Origin: an uncultured Rhodospirillales bacterium
Lineage (GTDB): Bacteria; Pseudomonadota; Alphaproteobacteria; CACIAM-22H2
Assembly (NCBI GenBank): GCA_937926175.1
Contig: CALANV010000040.1
Span: forward strand, 1 to 13,666
DNA: 13,666 nt
Reading direction: 5' to 3'
Part shown: positions 1 to 6,818 of the stretch, piece after piece
How the letters are laid out: each line of letters opens with the position of its first letter
Position numbering within the stretch: position 1 is the stretch's first letter
Notes under the pieces: generated by a model
The model's input: only the letters and a program-made list of their open reading frames with translations
Told to the model about the DNA's origin: nothing
The model's database searches: none
Position numbers and translations under genes: made by a program

Positions 1-55
1 CCGCGAGGGCGGCCGCACCGTCGGTGCCGGCGTCGTCGCCAAAATCATCGAGTAG
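1..55 (+). CDS. tuf: Elongation factor Tu, C-terminal end (partial)
   Basis: Only the last 17 codons and the TAG stop are present; the gene begins before the window. The frame starting at base 2 reads REGGRTVGAGVVAKIIE, which matches the highly conserved C-terminus of bacterial EF-Tu (domain 3, the beta-barrel that helps bind aminoacyl-tRNA). EF-Tu is the GTPase that delivers aminoacyl-tRNA to the ribosomal A site. In many Proteobacteria tuf is the last gene of the str operon (rpsL-rpsG-fusA-tuf), and rpsJ follows it directly, as here. The 43-base gap to rpsJ holds no visible terminator or promoter, so I infer transcription continues into the S10 block. The GTPase domain lies outside the window and cannot be checked. 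Confidence 0.93.
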   Translation, partial: REGGRTVGAGVVAKIIE

Positions 56-98
56 TCGCAAACCAGGGGTGCCGGACGCGGCAACACGGAGATAGACA

Positions 99-407
99 AT
101 GGTTAACCAGAGCATCCGCATCCGGTTGAAGGCGTTCGACCATCGCGTGCTCGATCAGTCGACGAGCGAGATCGTCAACACGGCCAAGCGCACCGGCGCC
201 CAGGTCCGTGGGCCGATCCCGCTGCCGACGAACATCGAGCGGTTCACGGTCAACCGCAGCCCGCACATCGACAAGAAGAGCCGCGAGCAGTTCGAGATCC
301 GGACGCATCGCCGCCTTCTCGACATCGTCGATCCGACGCCGCAGACCGTGGACGCGCTGATGAAGCTCGATCTTGCCGCTGGCGTCGACGTGGAAATCAA
401 GCTCTGA
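99..407 (+). CDS. rpsJ: 30S ribosomal protein S10
   Basis: The protein has 102 residues, the usual S10 length. S10 sits in the head of the 30S subunit next to S3 and S14, and as NusE it also joins NusB in transcription antitermination of rRNA operons. The N-terminal stretch IRIRLKAFDHRVLDQS and the central TVNRSPHIDKKSREQFEIRT (about residues 49-68), which includes the long loop that reaches into the head, are typical of the family. The ATG start is supported by GGAG at 88-91, seven bases upstream. It is the first gene of the S10 block. Unlike in E. coli there is no long leader in which an L4-responsive attenuator could form, so control must lie upstream in the str operon or be purely translational (inference). 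Confidence 0.97.
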   Translation: MVNQSIRIRLKAFDHRVLDQSTSEIVNTAKRTGAQVRGPIPLPTNIERFTVNRSPHIDKKSREQFEIRTHRRLLDIVDPTPQTVDALMKLDLAAGVDVEIKL

Positions 408-420
408 GGGACGTTGCGTC

Positions 421-1137
421 ATGCGCACCGGAGTCATCGCACGGAAGATGGGCATGACCCGCCTTTTCGACGAGGCGGGCTCGCATGTGCCCGTGACCGT
501 GCTGAAGCTCGACAACTGCCAGGTCGTCGCCGTACGCACGGCCGAGAAGGACGGATACACCGCCGTCCAGGTCGGCGTGGGCAAAGCGAAGGTGAAGAAC
601 GTTACCAAGCCCATGCGCGGCCACTTCGCGAAGGCGAAGGTGGAGCCGAAGCGCAAGCTGGCTGAATTCCGCGTCTCACCCGACGCACTGCTCGAGGTGG
701 GATCGGAAATCACGGCGGCGCACTACGTGCCAGGTCAGTTCGTCGACGTCTCGGGCATCACGATCGGCAAGGGCTTCGCCGGCGCGATGAAGCGGTGGAA
801 CTTCCGCGGTCTCGAGGCCTCGCACGGCGTGTCGATCAGCCATCGCTCCCATGGCTCCACCGGCGGTCGCCAGGATCCCGGCCGGACCTTCAAGAACAAG
901 AAGATGGCCGGTCACTACGGCGCCGAGCGTGTCACGGTCCAGAACCTGAAGGTCGTCGCGACCGATGTCGAACGCGGGCTCATCATGGTGAAGGGTGCCG
1001 TGCCCGGCGCATCGGGGGGCTACGTGCTGGTCACCGATGCGGTGAAGCGCAAGCTGCCAGAGAACGCGCCGATGCCGGCCGCCATCCGCAAGGTCGAGGC
1101 GGAAGCTCCCGCGGCGGCCGAGGGTAACAAGGAATGA
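421..1137 (+). CDS. rplC: 50S ribosomal protein L3
   Basis: This 238-residue protein is L3, an early-assembly protein that binds near the 3' end of 23S rRNA and sends a loop toward the peptidyl transferase centre. It opens MRTGVIARKMGMTRLF, the standard L3 start, so ATG 421 is preferred; the open frame reaches back to 373, but that part overlaps rpsJ in another frame. The conserved core HGVSISHRSHGSTGGRQDPG lies at about residues 136-155. Gln151 aligns with the glutamine that PrmB methylates in E. coli L3; whether it is modified here is unknown. The last 15 or so residues are Ala/Glu-rich (EAEAPAAAEGNKE), a low-complexity tail beyond the E. coli end that is common in alphaproteobacteria. The gene ends just before rplD. 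Confidence 0.97.
   Translation: MRTGVIARKMGMTRLFDEAGSHVPVTVLKLDNCQVVAVRTAEKDGYTAVQVGVGKAKVKNVTKPMRGHFAKAKVEPKRKLAEFRVSPDALLEVGSEITAAHYVPGQFVDVSGITIGKGFAGAMKRWNFRGLEASHGVSISHRSHGSTGGRQDPGRTFKNKKMAGHYGAERVTVQNLKVVATDVERGLIMVKGAVPGASGGYVLVTDAVKRKLPENAPMPAAIRKVEAEAPAAAEGNKE
1129..1133 (+). promoter_or_regulatory. Shine-Dalgarno site deciding the rplD start
   Basis: AAGGA lies inside the last codons of rplC. It directly abuts the upstream ATG (1134) but is nine bases from the ATG at 1143. That spacing favours 1143 as the rplD initiation codon. The site being inside rplC also suggests the two genes are translationally coupled. Confidence 0.5.
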
Positions 1138-1142
1138 CGACG

Positions 1143-1763
1143 ATGAAAGTCGCGGTTACGACCCTCGATAACAAGAAAGCCGGCGAGATCGAGCTCGCCG
1201 ACGACGTGTTCGGTCTGCCCTCGCGGCCCGACATCCTGGCGCGCATGGTGCGCTGGCAGCTGGCGAAGCGCCAGCAGGGCACGCACGACACCAAGGAGAT
1301 CGGCGAGGTCTCCGGCGGCGGCCGCAAGCCGTGGCGCCAGAAGGGCACCGGCCGGGCCCGCCACGGCTCGACGCGCAGCCCGCAGTGGCGCAAGGGCGCG
1401 GTCATCTTCGGCCCGACGCCGCGCAGCCATGCCTTCGATCTGCCGAAGAAGGTGCGCAAGCTCGCGCTCAAGACCGCGCTTTCGACCAAGTGCGCCGACG
1501 GCAAGCTCGTCGTGCTCGACAGCGTCGACGGGGCACCGTCGAAGACCAAGGAGCTCGCGAAGCGTTTTGCCGATCTCGGCTGGTCGTCGGTGCTGTTCAT
1601 CGACGGGCCCACGGTCGACGAGAAGTTTGCGCGGGCGGCCCGCAACATTCCCGGCGTCGATGTCCTGCCGCAGCAGGGCGCCAACGTTTACGACATTCTC
1701 CGCCGCGACACGCTGGTCCTGACCCGTGCGGCGGTTCAGCACCTGGAGGCGCGACTGAAATGA
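1143..1763 (+). CDS. rplD: 50S ribosomal protein L4
   Basis: This 206-residue protein is L4, which binds 23S rRNA and lines the constriction of the nascent-peptide tunnel together with L22. The segment ILARMVRWQLAKRQQGTH and the long basic tunnel loop containing KGTGRARHGSTRSPQWRKG (about residues 64-82) are diagnostic. A start three codons earlier (ATG 1134) would overlap the rplC stop by four bases. I prefer 1143 because its ribosome binding site spacing is better and because the protein then begins MKVAVTTLDN, as in relatives. In E. coli L4 also represses its own operon through the S10 leader; that leader is not present ahead of rpsJ here, so this role cannot be assumed. The stop overlaps the rplW start (ATGA). 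Confidence 0.95.
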   Translation: MKVAVTTLDNKKAGEIELADDVFGLPSRPDILARMVRWQLAKRQQGTHDTKEIGEVSGGGRKPWRQKGTGRARHGSTRSPQWRKGAVIFGPTPRSHAFDLPKKVRKLALKTALSTKCADGKLVVLDSVDGAPSKTKELAKRFADLGWSSVLFIDGPTVDEKFARAARNIPGVDVLPQQGANVYDILRRDTLVLTRAAVQHLEARLK

Positions 1764-2083
1764 GCGCGGCCAAGGCGAAGAAGCCGAACCTGAGCAAGGA
1801 CGAGCTCTACGGCGTGATCCTGTCGCCCGTCATCACGGAGAAGGCGACGATGGGGTCGCAGTACAATCAGGTGACCTTCAAGGTCCGCAGGGACGCGACC
1901 AAGCCGCTGATCAAGGCTGCCGTCGAAGGTCTGTTCAACGTCAAGGTCAAGGCGGTGAACACGATCAATGTCCGCGGCAAGGTCAAGCGCTTCCGCGGCC
2001 ATGTCGGCCGGCGGTCGGATTACAAGAAGGCGATCGTATCGTTGGCTGAAGGCCATTCGATCGACGTCACCACGGGGATCTGA
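1760..2083 (+). CDS. rplW: 50S ribosomal protein L23
   Basis: The protein has 107 residues. L23 lies at the mouth of the exit tunnel and is the docking site for trigger factor and the signal recognition particle. The motif LSPVITEKAT (about residues 24-33) is typical of L23, as is the C-terminal half with NVKVKAVNTINVRGKVKRF. Relative to E. coli there is a lysine-rich N-terminal extension of about 15 residues (MSAAKAKKPNLSKDE), as seen in other alphaproteobacterial L23 proteins. The ATG start shares four bases with the rplD stop (ATGA), which points to translational coupling with L4. A stop at 2081-2083 leaves eight bases before rplB. Confidence 0.96.
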   Translation: MSAAKAKKPNLSKDELYGVILSPVITEKATMGSQYNQVTFKVRRDATKPLIKAAVEGLFNVKVKAVNTINVRGKVKRFRGHVGRRSDYKKAIVSLAEGHSIDVTTGI

Positions 2084-2091
2084 GGCGGATC

Positions 2092-2919
2092 ATGGCACTC
2101 AAGCAGTTCAAGCCGGTGACGCCGTCGTTGCGGTCGGTCATCCTGATCGATCGCAGTGACCTGTACAAGGGCCGGCCGGTCAAGAGCCTGACGGAAGGCA
2201 AGCCCAAGACGGGCGGTCGCAACAATGCCGGCCGCATCACGACGCGCCATCATGGCGGCGGTCACAAGCGTCTTTACCGGATCATCGACTTCCGGCGGCG
2301 CAAGTTCAACGTCGAGGGCACGGTCGAGCGGATCGAGTACGATCCCAACCGGACCGCGTTCATCGCGCTCGTGCGCTACAGCGACGGCGAGCTGTCCTAC
2401 ATCCTGGCCCCGCAGCGCCTCGCCCCGGGCGACAAGGTCATCTCCGGCGAGCGGGTCGACATCCGCCCGGGTAACGCGCTGCCGATGCGCAACATCCCGG
2501 TCGGCACGATCATCCACAACGTGGAGCTGAAGCCGGGCCGCGGCGGGCAGCTCGCGCGTGCTGCCGGCACGTTTGCGCAGCTGGTCGGCAAGGACCAGGG
2601 CTTCGCGCTGCTGCGTCTTTCCTCGGGCGAGGTTCGCCGCGTTCCGGCCGATTGCCTGGCCACGGTTGGCGCCGTGTCGAATCCGGACCAGCAGAACCAG
2701 TCGCTGGGCAAGGCCGGCCGCAGCCGGTGGAAGGGGCGGCGCCCGACCGTTCGCGGTACGGCGATGAACCCGGTCGACCATCCGCTCGGCGGCGGCGAGG
2801 GCCGCACCAAGGGGGGCCGTCATCCGGTCTCGCCCTGGGGCCAGCCGACCAAGGGTTACAAGACACGCCACAACAAGGCGACGGATCGCTACATCATCCG
2901 CCGCCGGAACGCGAAATAA
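2092..2919 (+). CDS. rplB: 50S ribosomal protein L2
   Basis: This 275-residue protein is L2, close to the usual 273-276. L2 is one of the most conserved ribosomal proteins; it binds 23S rRNA, supports subunit association and is needed for peptidyl transferase activity. Both domains are visible: an OB-fold N-terminal part with GGRNNAGRITTRHHGGGHKR (about residues 43-62), and an SH3-like C-terminal part ending in the extension with MNPVDHPLGGGEGRTKGG. His230 corresponds to E. coli His229, the residue implicated in peptidyl transferase function. A GAGG at 2082-2085, overlapping the rplW stop, gives the ribosome binding site. The Gly/Arg/Lys-rich tail (KTRHNKATDRYIIRRR) is intact. Confidence 0.98.
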   Translation: MALKQFKPVTPSLRSVILIDRSDLYKGRPVKSLTEGKPKTGGRNNAGRITTRHHGGGHKRLYRIIDFRRRKFNVEGTVERIEYDPNRTAFIALVRYSDGELSYILAPQRLAPGDKVISGERVDIRPGNALPMRNIPVGTIIHNVELKPGRGGQLARAAGTFAQLVGKDQGFALLRLSSGEVRRVPADCLATVGAVSNPDQQNQSLGKAGRSRWKGRRPTVRGTAMNPVDHPLGGGEGRTKGGRHPVSPWGQPTKGYKTRHNKATDRYIIRRRNAK

Positions 2920-2931
2920 ACGGAGACTGTC

Positions 2932-3216
2932 GTGGCACGTTCGGTTTGGAAGGGTCCGTTCGTCGACGGATACCTGTTGAAGAAGGCGGAGAAGGCGCGG
3001 GCAAGCGGCCGCAACGAGATCATCAAGATCTGGTCGCGCCGCTCGACCATCCTGCCCCAATTCGTCGGCCTGACCTTCGGCGTGTACAACGGGCACAAGT
3101 TCCTGCCCGTGCTCGTCACCGAAAACATGGTCGGCCACAAGTTCGGCGAGTTCGCGCCGACGCGGACCTTTCATGGCCACACCGCGGCCGACAAGACGGC
3201 CAAGAGGGGTGACTGA
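2932..3216 (+). CDS. rpsS: 30S ribosomal protein S19
   Basis: The protein has 94 residues; the family is usually about 92. S19 forms a complex with S13 in the 30S head, near the A-site tRNA and bridge B1a. The start ARSVWKGPFVDGYLLKK and the block SRRSTILPQFVGLTFGVYNG (about residues 35-54), followed by MVGHKFGEFAPTRTF, are standard. The start codon is GTG, chosen because GGAG at 2922-2925 sits six bases upstream and because the protein then begins exactly like its relatives. The stop overlaps the rplV ATG by one base (TGATG), so termination and restart are probably coupled. Confidence 0.97.
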   Translation: MARSVWKGPFVDGYLLKKAEKARASGRNEIIKIWSRRSTILPQFVGLTFGVYNGHKFLPVLVTENMVGHKFGEFAPTRTFHGHTAADKTAKRGD

Positions 3217-3611
3217 TGAGCAAGCAAGCGCGCGAGCGCCGTCTCAAGGATAACGAGGCGCGGGCCGTCGCCCGCGCCATCCGGGTCAGTCCGCGCAAGC
3301 TCAACCTCGTCGCGGCGCTGATTCGCGGCAAGGATGCGAGCAAGGCTCTTGCGGACCTCACGTTCTCGAAGCGCCGGATCGCTGGCACCGTGAAGAAGGT
3401 CCTGCAGGCCGCCATCGCCAATGCCGAGAACAACCACCAGCTCGACGTCGACCGGCTCTACGTCGCCGAGGCGCATGTCGGCAAGGCGTTCCAGTTGCGC
3501 CGGTTCCATGCGCGCGGCCGCGGCCGCGCGGCGGGCATCGTGAAGCCGTTCAGCCATCTGACCGTGATCGTGCGCGAGCGCGAGGAGCGGAAAGCCGGGG
3601 AGACCGCGTAA
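3216..3611 (+). CDS. rplV: 50S ribosomal protein L22
   Basis: This 131-residue protein is L22, which with L4 forms the narrow part of the exit tunnel. It is longer than the 110-residue E. coli protein. The extra length lies at the N-terminus (KQARERRLKDNEARAVARAI) and in a charged C-terminal tail (EREERKAGETA), as in other alphaproteobacterial L22 proteins. The core IRVSPRKLNLVAALIRGK and the tunnel beta-hairpin with RFHARGRGRAAGIVKPFSH (about residues 94-112) are intact; changes in this hairpin give macrolide resistance in other bacteria. The start overlaps the rpsS stop by one base and the stop overlaps the rpsC start by one base (TAATG). Confidence 0.96.
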   Translation: MSKQARERRLKDNEARAVARAIRVSPRKLNLVAALIRGKDASKALADLTFSKRRIAGTVKKVLQAAIANAENNHQLDVDRLYVAEAHVGKAFQLRRFHARGRGRAAGIVKPFSHLTVIVREREERKAGETA

Positions 3612-4288
3612 TGGGTCAGAAAGTCAATCCGATCGGGCTGCGGATCGGGATCAACCGTACCTGGGATTCGCGCTGGTACGCGGACGAGGATTATGCGCGG
3701 CTTCTGCACGAGGACATCAGGATCCGCCAGTTCCTGAGCGAGCGTCTGGCCCAGGCCGGCGTGTCGCGGATCGTCATCGAGCGGCCGGCGAAGAAGGCGC
3801 GGATCACCATCCATACGGCCCGTCCGGGCGTGGTGATCGGCAAGAAGGGCGCCGACATCGAGAAGCTGCGGAGCGACCTCGCCAAGATGACCAACAGCGA
3901 GGTGAGCCTGAACATCGTTGAGATCCGCAAGCCGGAGCTCGACGCCAAGCTCATCGCCGAGAACATCGCGCAGCAGCTCGAGCGGCGCGTCGCGTTCCGT
4001 CGCGCCATGAAGCGGGCGGTGCAGTCGGCGATGCGTCTGGGCGCCCAGGGCATCCGGATCAACTGCGGCGGACGTCTCGGCGGTGCCGAGATCGCGCGGG
4101 TCGAGTGGTATCGCGAGGGACGTGTGCCGCTGCATACGCTGCGCGCCGATATCGACTACGGCGTCGCGACCGCGAAGACGACCTATGGCACCTGCGGCGT
4201 GAAGGTCTGGGTGTTCAAGGGAGAGATCCTGGCCCATGACCCGATGGCGCAGGACAAGCGCGCGGCCGAGCAGGCGCCGGCCCGCTGA
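3611..4288 (+). CDS. rpsC: 30S ribosomal protein S3
   Basis: The protein has 225 residues. S3 lines the mRNA entry channel on the 30S head and, with S4 and S5, gives the ribosome its helicase activity. It begins MGQKVNPIGLRIGI, the family hallmark. A type II KH domain follows, with the GXXG loop GKKG at residues 77-80 (in RPGVVIGKKGADIEKL). The C-terminal domain is recognisable by GIRINCGGRLGGAEIARVEW and the conserved LRADIDYG. The last 20 or so residues are polar and alanine-rich, a variable tail in this family. Translation is likely coupled to rplV through the TAATG overlap. Confidence 0.97.
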   Translation: MGQKVNPIGLRIGINRTWDSRWYADEDYARLLHEDIRIRQFLSERLAQAGVSRIVIERPAKKARITIHTARPGVVIGKKGADIEKLRSDLAKMTNSEVSLNIVEIRKPELDAKLIAENIAQQLERRVAFRRAMKRAVQSAMRLGAQGIRINCGGRLGGAEIARVEWYREGRVPLHTLRADIDYGVATAKTTYGTCGVKVWVFKGEILAHDPMAQDKRAAEQAPAR

Positions 4289-4312
4289 CGCCTTGATCGA
4301 GGAACACTGACG

Positions 4313-4726
4313 ATGCTTTCGCCAAAGCGTACGAAATACCGCAAGGCCCACAAGGGGCGGATCCACGGCTTCGCCAAGGGCGGCACGACGCTCAACTTCG
4401 GGGCCTACGGTCTCAAGGCGCTCGAGCCCCATCGGATCACCGCGCGCCAGATCGAGGCGGCGCGGCGCACGATCACGCGCCACCTCAAGCGTGAAGGTCG
4501 CGTTTGGATCCGCATCTTCCCGGACGTGCCCGTCACGGTGAAGCCGGCGGAGGTCCGCATGGGATCGGGCAAGGGGTCGCCGGAGTACTGGATCTGCCGC
4601 GTCAAGCCGGGCCGGATCCTGTTCGAGATCGATGGCGTGTCGCGGGCGGTCGCCGAGGAGGCGTTCGCGCTGGCGGCGGCGAAGCTGCCGATCAAGACCC
4701 GTATCGTCTCGCGTGTGGGCGAGTGA
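4313..4726 (+). CDS. rplP: 50S ribosomal protein L16
   Basis: The protein has 137 residues, the standard length. L16 helps position tRNA in the A and P sites and organises 23S rRNA around the 5S rRNA and GTPase-centre side. It opens MLSPKRTKYRKAHKGRIHG and contains RMGSGKGSPEYWICRVKPGR (about residues 82-101). Arg82 aligns with E. coli Arg81, which is hydroxylated there by YcfD (RoxA); no such enzyme is visible here, so modification cannot be inferred. A GAGGA about ten bases upstream supports the ATG start. The adjacent rpmC ribosome binding site (GGAGG) begins at the stop codon of this gene. Confidence 0.97.
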   Translation: MLSPKRTKYRKAHKGRIHGFAKGGTTLNFGAYGLKALEPHRITARQIEAARRTITRHLKREGRVWIRIFPDVPVTVKPAEVRMGSGKGSPEYWICRVKPGRILFEIDGVSRAVAEEAFALAAAKLPIKTRIVSRVGE

Positions 4727-4736
4727 GGAGGGAAGA

Positions 4737-4934
4737 ATGAAAGCTTCCGACATTCGCGCCAAGACGACCGACGAGCTCTTGAATCAGCTGTCCGAGCTGC
4801 GCAAGGAGCAGTTCAACCTGCGCTTCCAGCGCGCAAGCGGACAACTCGAGAACACCAGCCGTGTGCGCCAGGTGCGCCGTGACATCGCGCGCATCCTGAC
4901 CGTGCTCAGCGAGCGCCGGCGCGCGGCTTCGTAA
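4737..4934 (+). CDS. rpmC: 50S ribosomal protein L29
   Basis: This 65-residue protein is L29, a two-helix hairpin at the exit-tunnel rim next to L23, where it contributes to the binding site of chaperones and targeting factors. The start KASDIRAKTTDELLNQL and the block LRKEQFNLRFQRASGQLENT (about residues 21-40) are diagnostic. The open frame extends upstream to 4632, but that part overlaps rplP. ATG 4737 follows a strong GGAGG at about 4727-4732, giving the expected family length. Arg-rich C-terminal residues (ERRRAAS) end the protein. It sits ten bases after rplP and 17 bases before rpsQ. Confidence 0.96.
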   Translation: MKASDIRAKTTDELLNQLSELRKEQFNLRFQRASGQLENTSRVRQVRRDIARILTVLSERRRAAS

Positions 4935-4951
4935 GGATAGAGAGGCGAACA

Positions 4952-5200
4952 ATGCCCAGGCGGGTCCTGCAAGGAGTGGTCACGAGCGACGTCAACGACA
5001 AGACCGTCACGGTCCTTGTCGAGCGGCGCTTCATGCACCCGATCTACAAGAAGTTCATCGTGCGCTCGAAGAAGTATCTGGCGCACGACGAACACAACCA
5101 GTTCAAGGTGGGCGACAAGGTTCGCATCCGCGAGTGCCGTCCGATATCGAAGAGGAAGCGGTGGGAAGTGATCACCGACTCCACCGAGGCACAGGCGTGA
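4952..5200 (+). CDS. rpsQ: 30S ribosomal protein S17
   Basis: The protein has 82 residues; the family is typically 76-90. S17 is a primary 16S rRNA-binding protein with an OB fold that helps fold the 5' domain. Typical features are PRRVLQGVVTSDVNDKTVTV at the N-terminus, then RRFMHPIYKKFIVRSKKYLAHDE and GDKVRIRECRPISKRKRW. This is the last gene of the S10 block in the E. coli arrangement. Here only 31 bases separate it from rplN and no terminator or promoter is visible between them, so the S10 and spc blocks appear to be co-transcribed (inference). Confidence 0.97.
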   Translation: MPRRVLQGVVTSDVNDKTVTVLVERRFMHPIYKKFIVRSKKYLAHDEHNQFKVGDKVRIRECRPISKRKRWEVITDSTEAQA

Positions 5201-5231
5201 GCGCCAGGTTCAAGGGAAGGGCCATATCGTC

Positions 5232-5600
5232 ATGATCCAGATGCGCACCAATCTGGACGTCGCCGACAACTCCGGCGCACGCCGCGTCCAATGCATCAAG
5301 GTTCTCGGCGGTTCGAAGCGCAAGACCGCGTCGGTCGGCGACGTGATCGTCGTCTCCGTCAAGGAGGCGATTCCGCGCGGACGCGTGAAGAAGGGCGACG
5401 TGCACAAGGCGGTGATCGTCCGCACGTCGAAGGAGATCCGCCGTCAGGACGGGTCGACCGTCAAGTTCGACCGCAACGCCGCCGTCCTCATCAACAAGGA
5501 GGGCGAGCCGATCGGCACGCGTATCTTCGGGCCCGTCACGCGCGAGCTGCGCTCGAAGGGTTACATGAAGATCATCAGCCTTGCGCCTGAGGTGCTGTGA
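5232..5600 (+). CDS. rplN: 50S ribosomal protein L14
   Basis: The protein has 122 residues, exactly the usual length. L14 is a beta-barrel on the subunit interface that forms bridges B5 and B8 with 16S rRNA and is the binding site for the silencing factor RsfS. The signature DNSGARRVQCIKVLGG occupies about residues 12-27, and the C-terminus RELRSKGYMKIISLAPEVL is standard. It is the first gene of the spc block. The start at ATG 5232 gives MIQMRTNLDVADNSG, which matches relatives well; a second in-frame ATG three codons later is less likely. The stop overlaps the rplX start. Confidence 0.98.
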   Translation: MIQMRTNLDVADNSGARRVQCIKVLGGSKRKTASVGDVIVVSVKEAIPRGRVKKGDVHKAVIVRTSKEIRRQDGSTVKFDRNAAVLINKEGEPIGTRIFGPVTRELRSKGYMKIISLAPEVL

Positions 5601-5923
5601 TGACGCGGCCGAAGCTGAAGATAAAGAAGGGTGACAACGTCATCGTCATCTCCGGCCGCGATCGGGGCAAGACCGGCACCGTGCTGAAGGTCCTCCCCGC
5701 CGAGAACCGCGTCGTCGTGCAGGGGGTGAACGTGGTGAAGCGCCACACGCGGCCGCGGCCGGGGCATCCGGGCGGCATCGTGGAGAAGGAGCTGCCCATC
5801 CACGTGTCCAACGTTGCGCATATCGACCCCAAGGACCAGAAGCCGACGCGGGTCGGCTACAAAATCGTCGATGGCCGCAAATTGCGCTTTGCGCGCCGGT
5901 CCGGCGAGCTGATTGATCGGTGA
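5600..5923 (+). CDS. rplX: 50S ribosomal protein L24
   Basis: This 107-residue protein is L24, one of the assembly initiators that binds the 5' end of 23S rRNA and later lies near the tunnel exit. A KOW motif is visible at about residues 8-33 (KKGDNVIVISGRDRGKTGTV). The segment NVVKRHTRPRPGHPGGIVEKE and the C-terminal DPKDQKPTRVGYK are family-typical. The start is either ATG 5600, overlapping the rplN stop by one base (TGATG), or GTG one codon earlier. ATG is preferred because it gives the usual MTRPKLKIKKGD beginning. The stop overlaps the possible GTG start of rplE. Confidence 0.95.
   Translation: MTRPKLKIKKGDNVIVISGRDRGKTGTVLKVLPAENRVVVQGVNVVKRHTRPRPGHPGGIVEKELPIHVSNVAHIDPKDQKPTRVGYKIVDGRKLRFARRSGELIDR
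5919..5923 (+). promoter_or_regulatory. Shine-Dalgarno-like site deciding the rplE start
   Basis: GGTGA spans the stop codon of rplX and lies five bases before ATG 5929. This favours ATG 5929 over GTG 5920 as the rplE start, since GTG 5920 lacks a well-placed purine-rich site. Confidence 0.4.
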
Positions 5924-5928
5924 AAGCC

Positions 5929-6471
5929 ATGGCGACGCGCTTGCAAGAGTATTACGAGCAGACGATCCGTCCGCAGCTGATGGAGCAGTTCAAGTACAAG
6001 AACCGCTTCCAGGTGCCGCGGCTGGAGAAGATCGTCGTCAACATGGGCGTGGGCGAGGCTGCGCACGACCAGAAGAAGATGGAGGCTGCCATGGCCGATC
6101 TGATGGCGATCACCGGCCAGAAGCCGGCGGTCGCGCGGGCGCGCAAGGCGATCGCCAACTTCAAGCTGCGCCGCGGCCTGCCGATCGGCTGCAAGGTGAC
6201 GCTGCGCGGCGCGCGGATGTACGAGTTCCTCGACCGCCTGATCAACATCGCCCTGCCGCGCGTTCGCGACTTCCGCGGATTGTCGGGGCGGAGCTTCGAC
6301 GGCCGCGGCAACTACGCGCTCGGCCTCAAGGAACAGATCGTGTTTCCCGAGATCAACTACGACAAGATCGACGCGATCCGGGGGATGGACATCATCATCG
6401 TGACGACTGCGAAGACGAACGAGGAGGCGAAGGCTCTCCTCAAGGGCTTCAACATGCCCTTCCTCAACTGA
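5929..6471 (+). CDS. rplE: 50S ribosomal protein L5
   Basis: With ATG 5929 the protein has 180 residues, close to the usual 178-186. L5 binds 5S rRNA together with L18 (and L25 where present) and contacts the P-site tRNA and the 30S head (bridge B1b). The motif VPRLEKIVVNMGVGEA (about residues 28-43) is diagnostic, as are GCKVTLRGARMYEFLDRL and the C-terminal DIIIVTTAKTNEEAKALLKG. An upstream GTG at 5920 would add three residues and overlap the rplX stop by four bases. The ATG gives MATRLQEYYEQ, which aligns better with relatives and has a better-placed ribosome binding site. Confidence 0.95.
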   Translation: MATRLQEYYEQTIRPQLMEQFKYKNRFQVPRLEKIVVNMGVGEAAHDQKKMEAAMADLMAITGQKPAVARARKAIANFKLRRGLPIGCKVTLRGARMYEFLDRLINIALPRVRDFRGLSGRSFDGRGNYALGLKEQIVFPEINYDKIDAIRGMDIIIVTTAKTNEEAKALLKGFNMPFLN

Positions 6472-6495
6472 TTTCTCGGAGAGCAGGATCCACAC

Positions 6496-6801
6496 ATGGC
6501 CAAGAAGAGTGCCATCGAAAAGAACAAGCGCCGCGAGCGACTCGTCAAGAAGTATGCTGCCAAGCGCCAGAAGCTGAAGGAGATCGCGAACAACCGCGAA
6601 CTCCCGATGGAGGAACGGTTCGCCGCGCGCCTGAAGCTCGCGAAGCTGCCGCGCAATTCGGCGCCGTCGCGGGTGCGCCTGCGCTGCGAGCTGACGGGTC
6701 GTCCGCGCGGCAACTACCGCAAGTTCAAGCTGTCGCGCATCGCGCTGCGGGAACTGGCCTCGACCGGCCAGATCCCGGGCATGATCAAGGCGAGCTGGTG
6801 A
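6496..6801 (+). CDS. rpsN: 30S ribosomal protein S14 (zinc-independent type)
   Basis: The protein has 101 residues and belongs to the long, zinc-independent S14 type: there is a single cysteine (in LRCELTGRPRG) and no CXXC pairs. S14 binds late in assembly in the 30S head, near S3, S10 and S19. The N-terminal AKKSAIEKNKRRERLVKKY and the C-terminal block NYRKFKLSRIALRELASTGQ, ending in IKASW, are standard. AGGA at 6485-6488, seven bases upstream, supports the ATG. The zinc-free type in the spc operon is usual for Proteobacteria and differs from the short CXXC form of Gram-positive spc operons. Confidence 0.97.
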   Translation: MAKKSAIEKNKRRERLVKKYAAKRQKLKEIANNRELPMEERFAARLKLAKLPRNSAPSRVRLRCELTGRPRGNYRKFKLSRIALRELASTGQIPGMIKASW

Positions 6802-6818
6802 GGTAAGGAGTTCTGGAT

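Noticed and set aside
56..98. A promoter or attenuator leader before rpsJ
   Set aside because: No hexamer pair or stable hairpin with a T run is visible in these 43 bases; only a ribosome binding site (GGAG) is supported.
373..420. Upstream extension of rplC to ATG 373
   Set aside because: It would overlap rpsJ by 35 bases and add 16 residues not seen in L3; ATG 421 gives the standard L3 start.
2020..3180. A 386-codon open frame on the minus strand across rplB and rpsS
   Set aside because: Antisense shadow of highly conserved genes; composition is typical of translated complementary GC-rich DNA.
3458..4762. A 434-codon open frame on the minus strand across rplV, rpsC and rplP
   Set aside because: Same GC-driven artefact; it spans three unmistakable ribosomal genes and has no recognisable protein features.
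5913..6806. A 297-codon open frame on the plus strand, shifted relative to rplE and rpsN
   Set aside because: It crosses the rplE-rpsN boundary in the wrong frame and gives a low-complexity Arg/Gly/Ala/Gln sequence, while the true frames give textbook L5 and S14.
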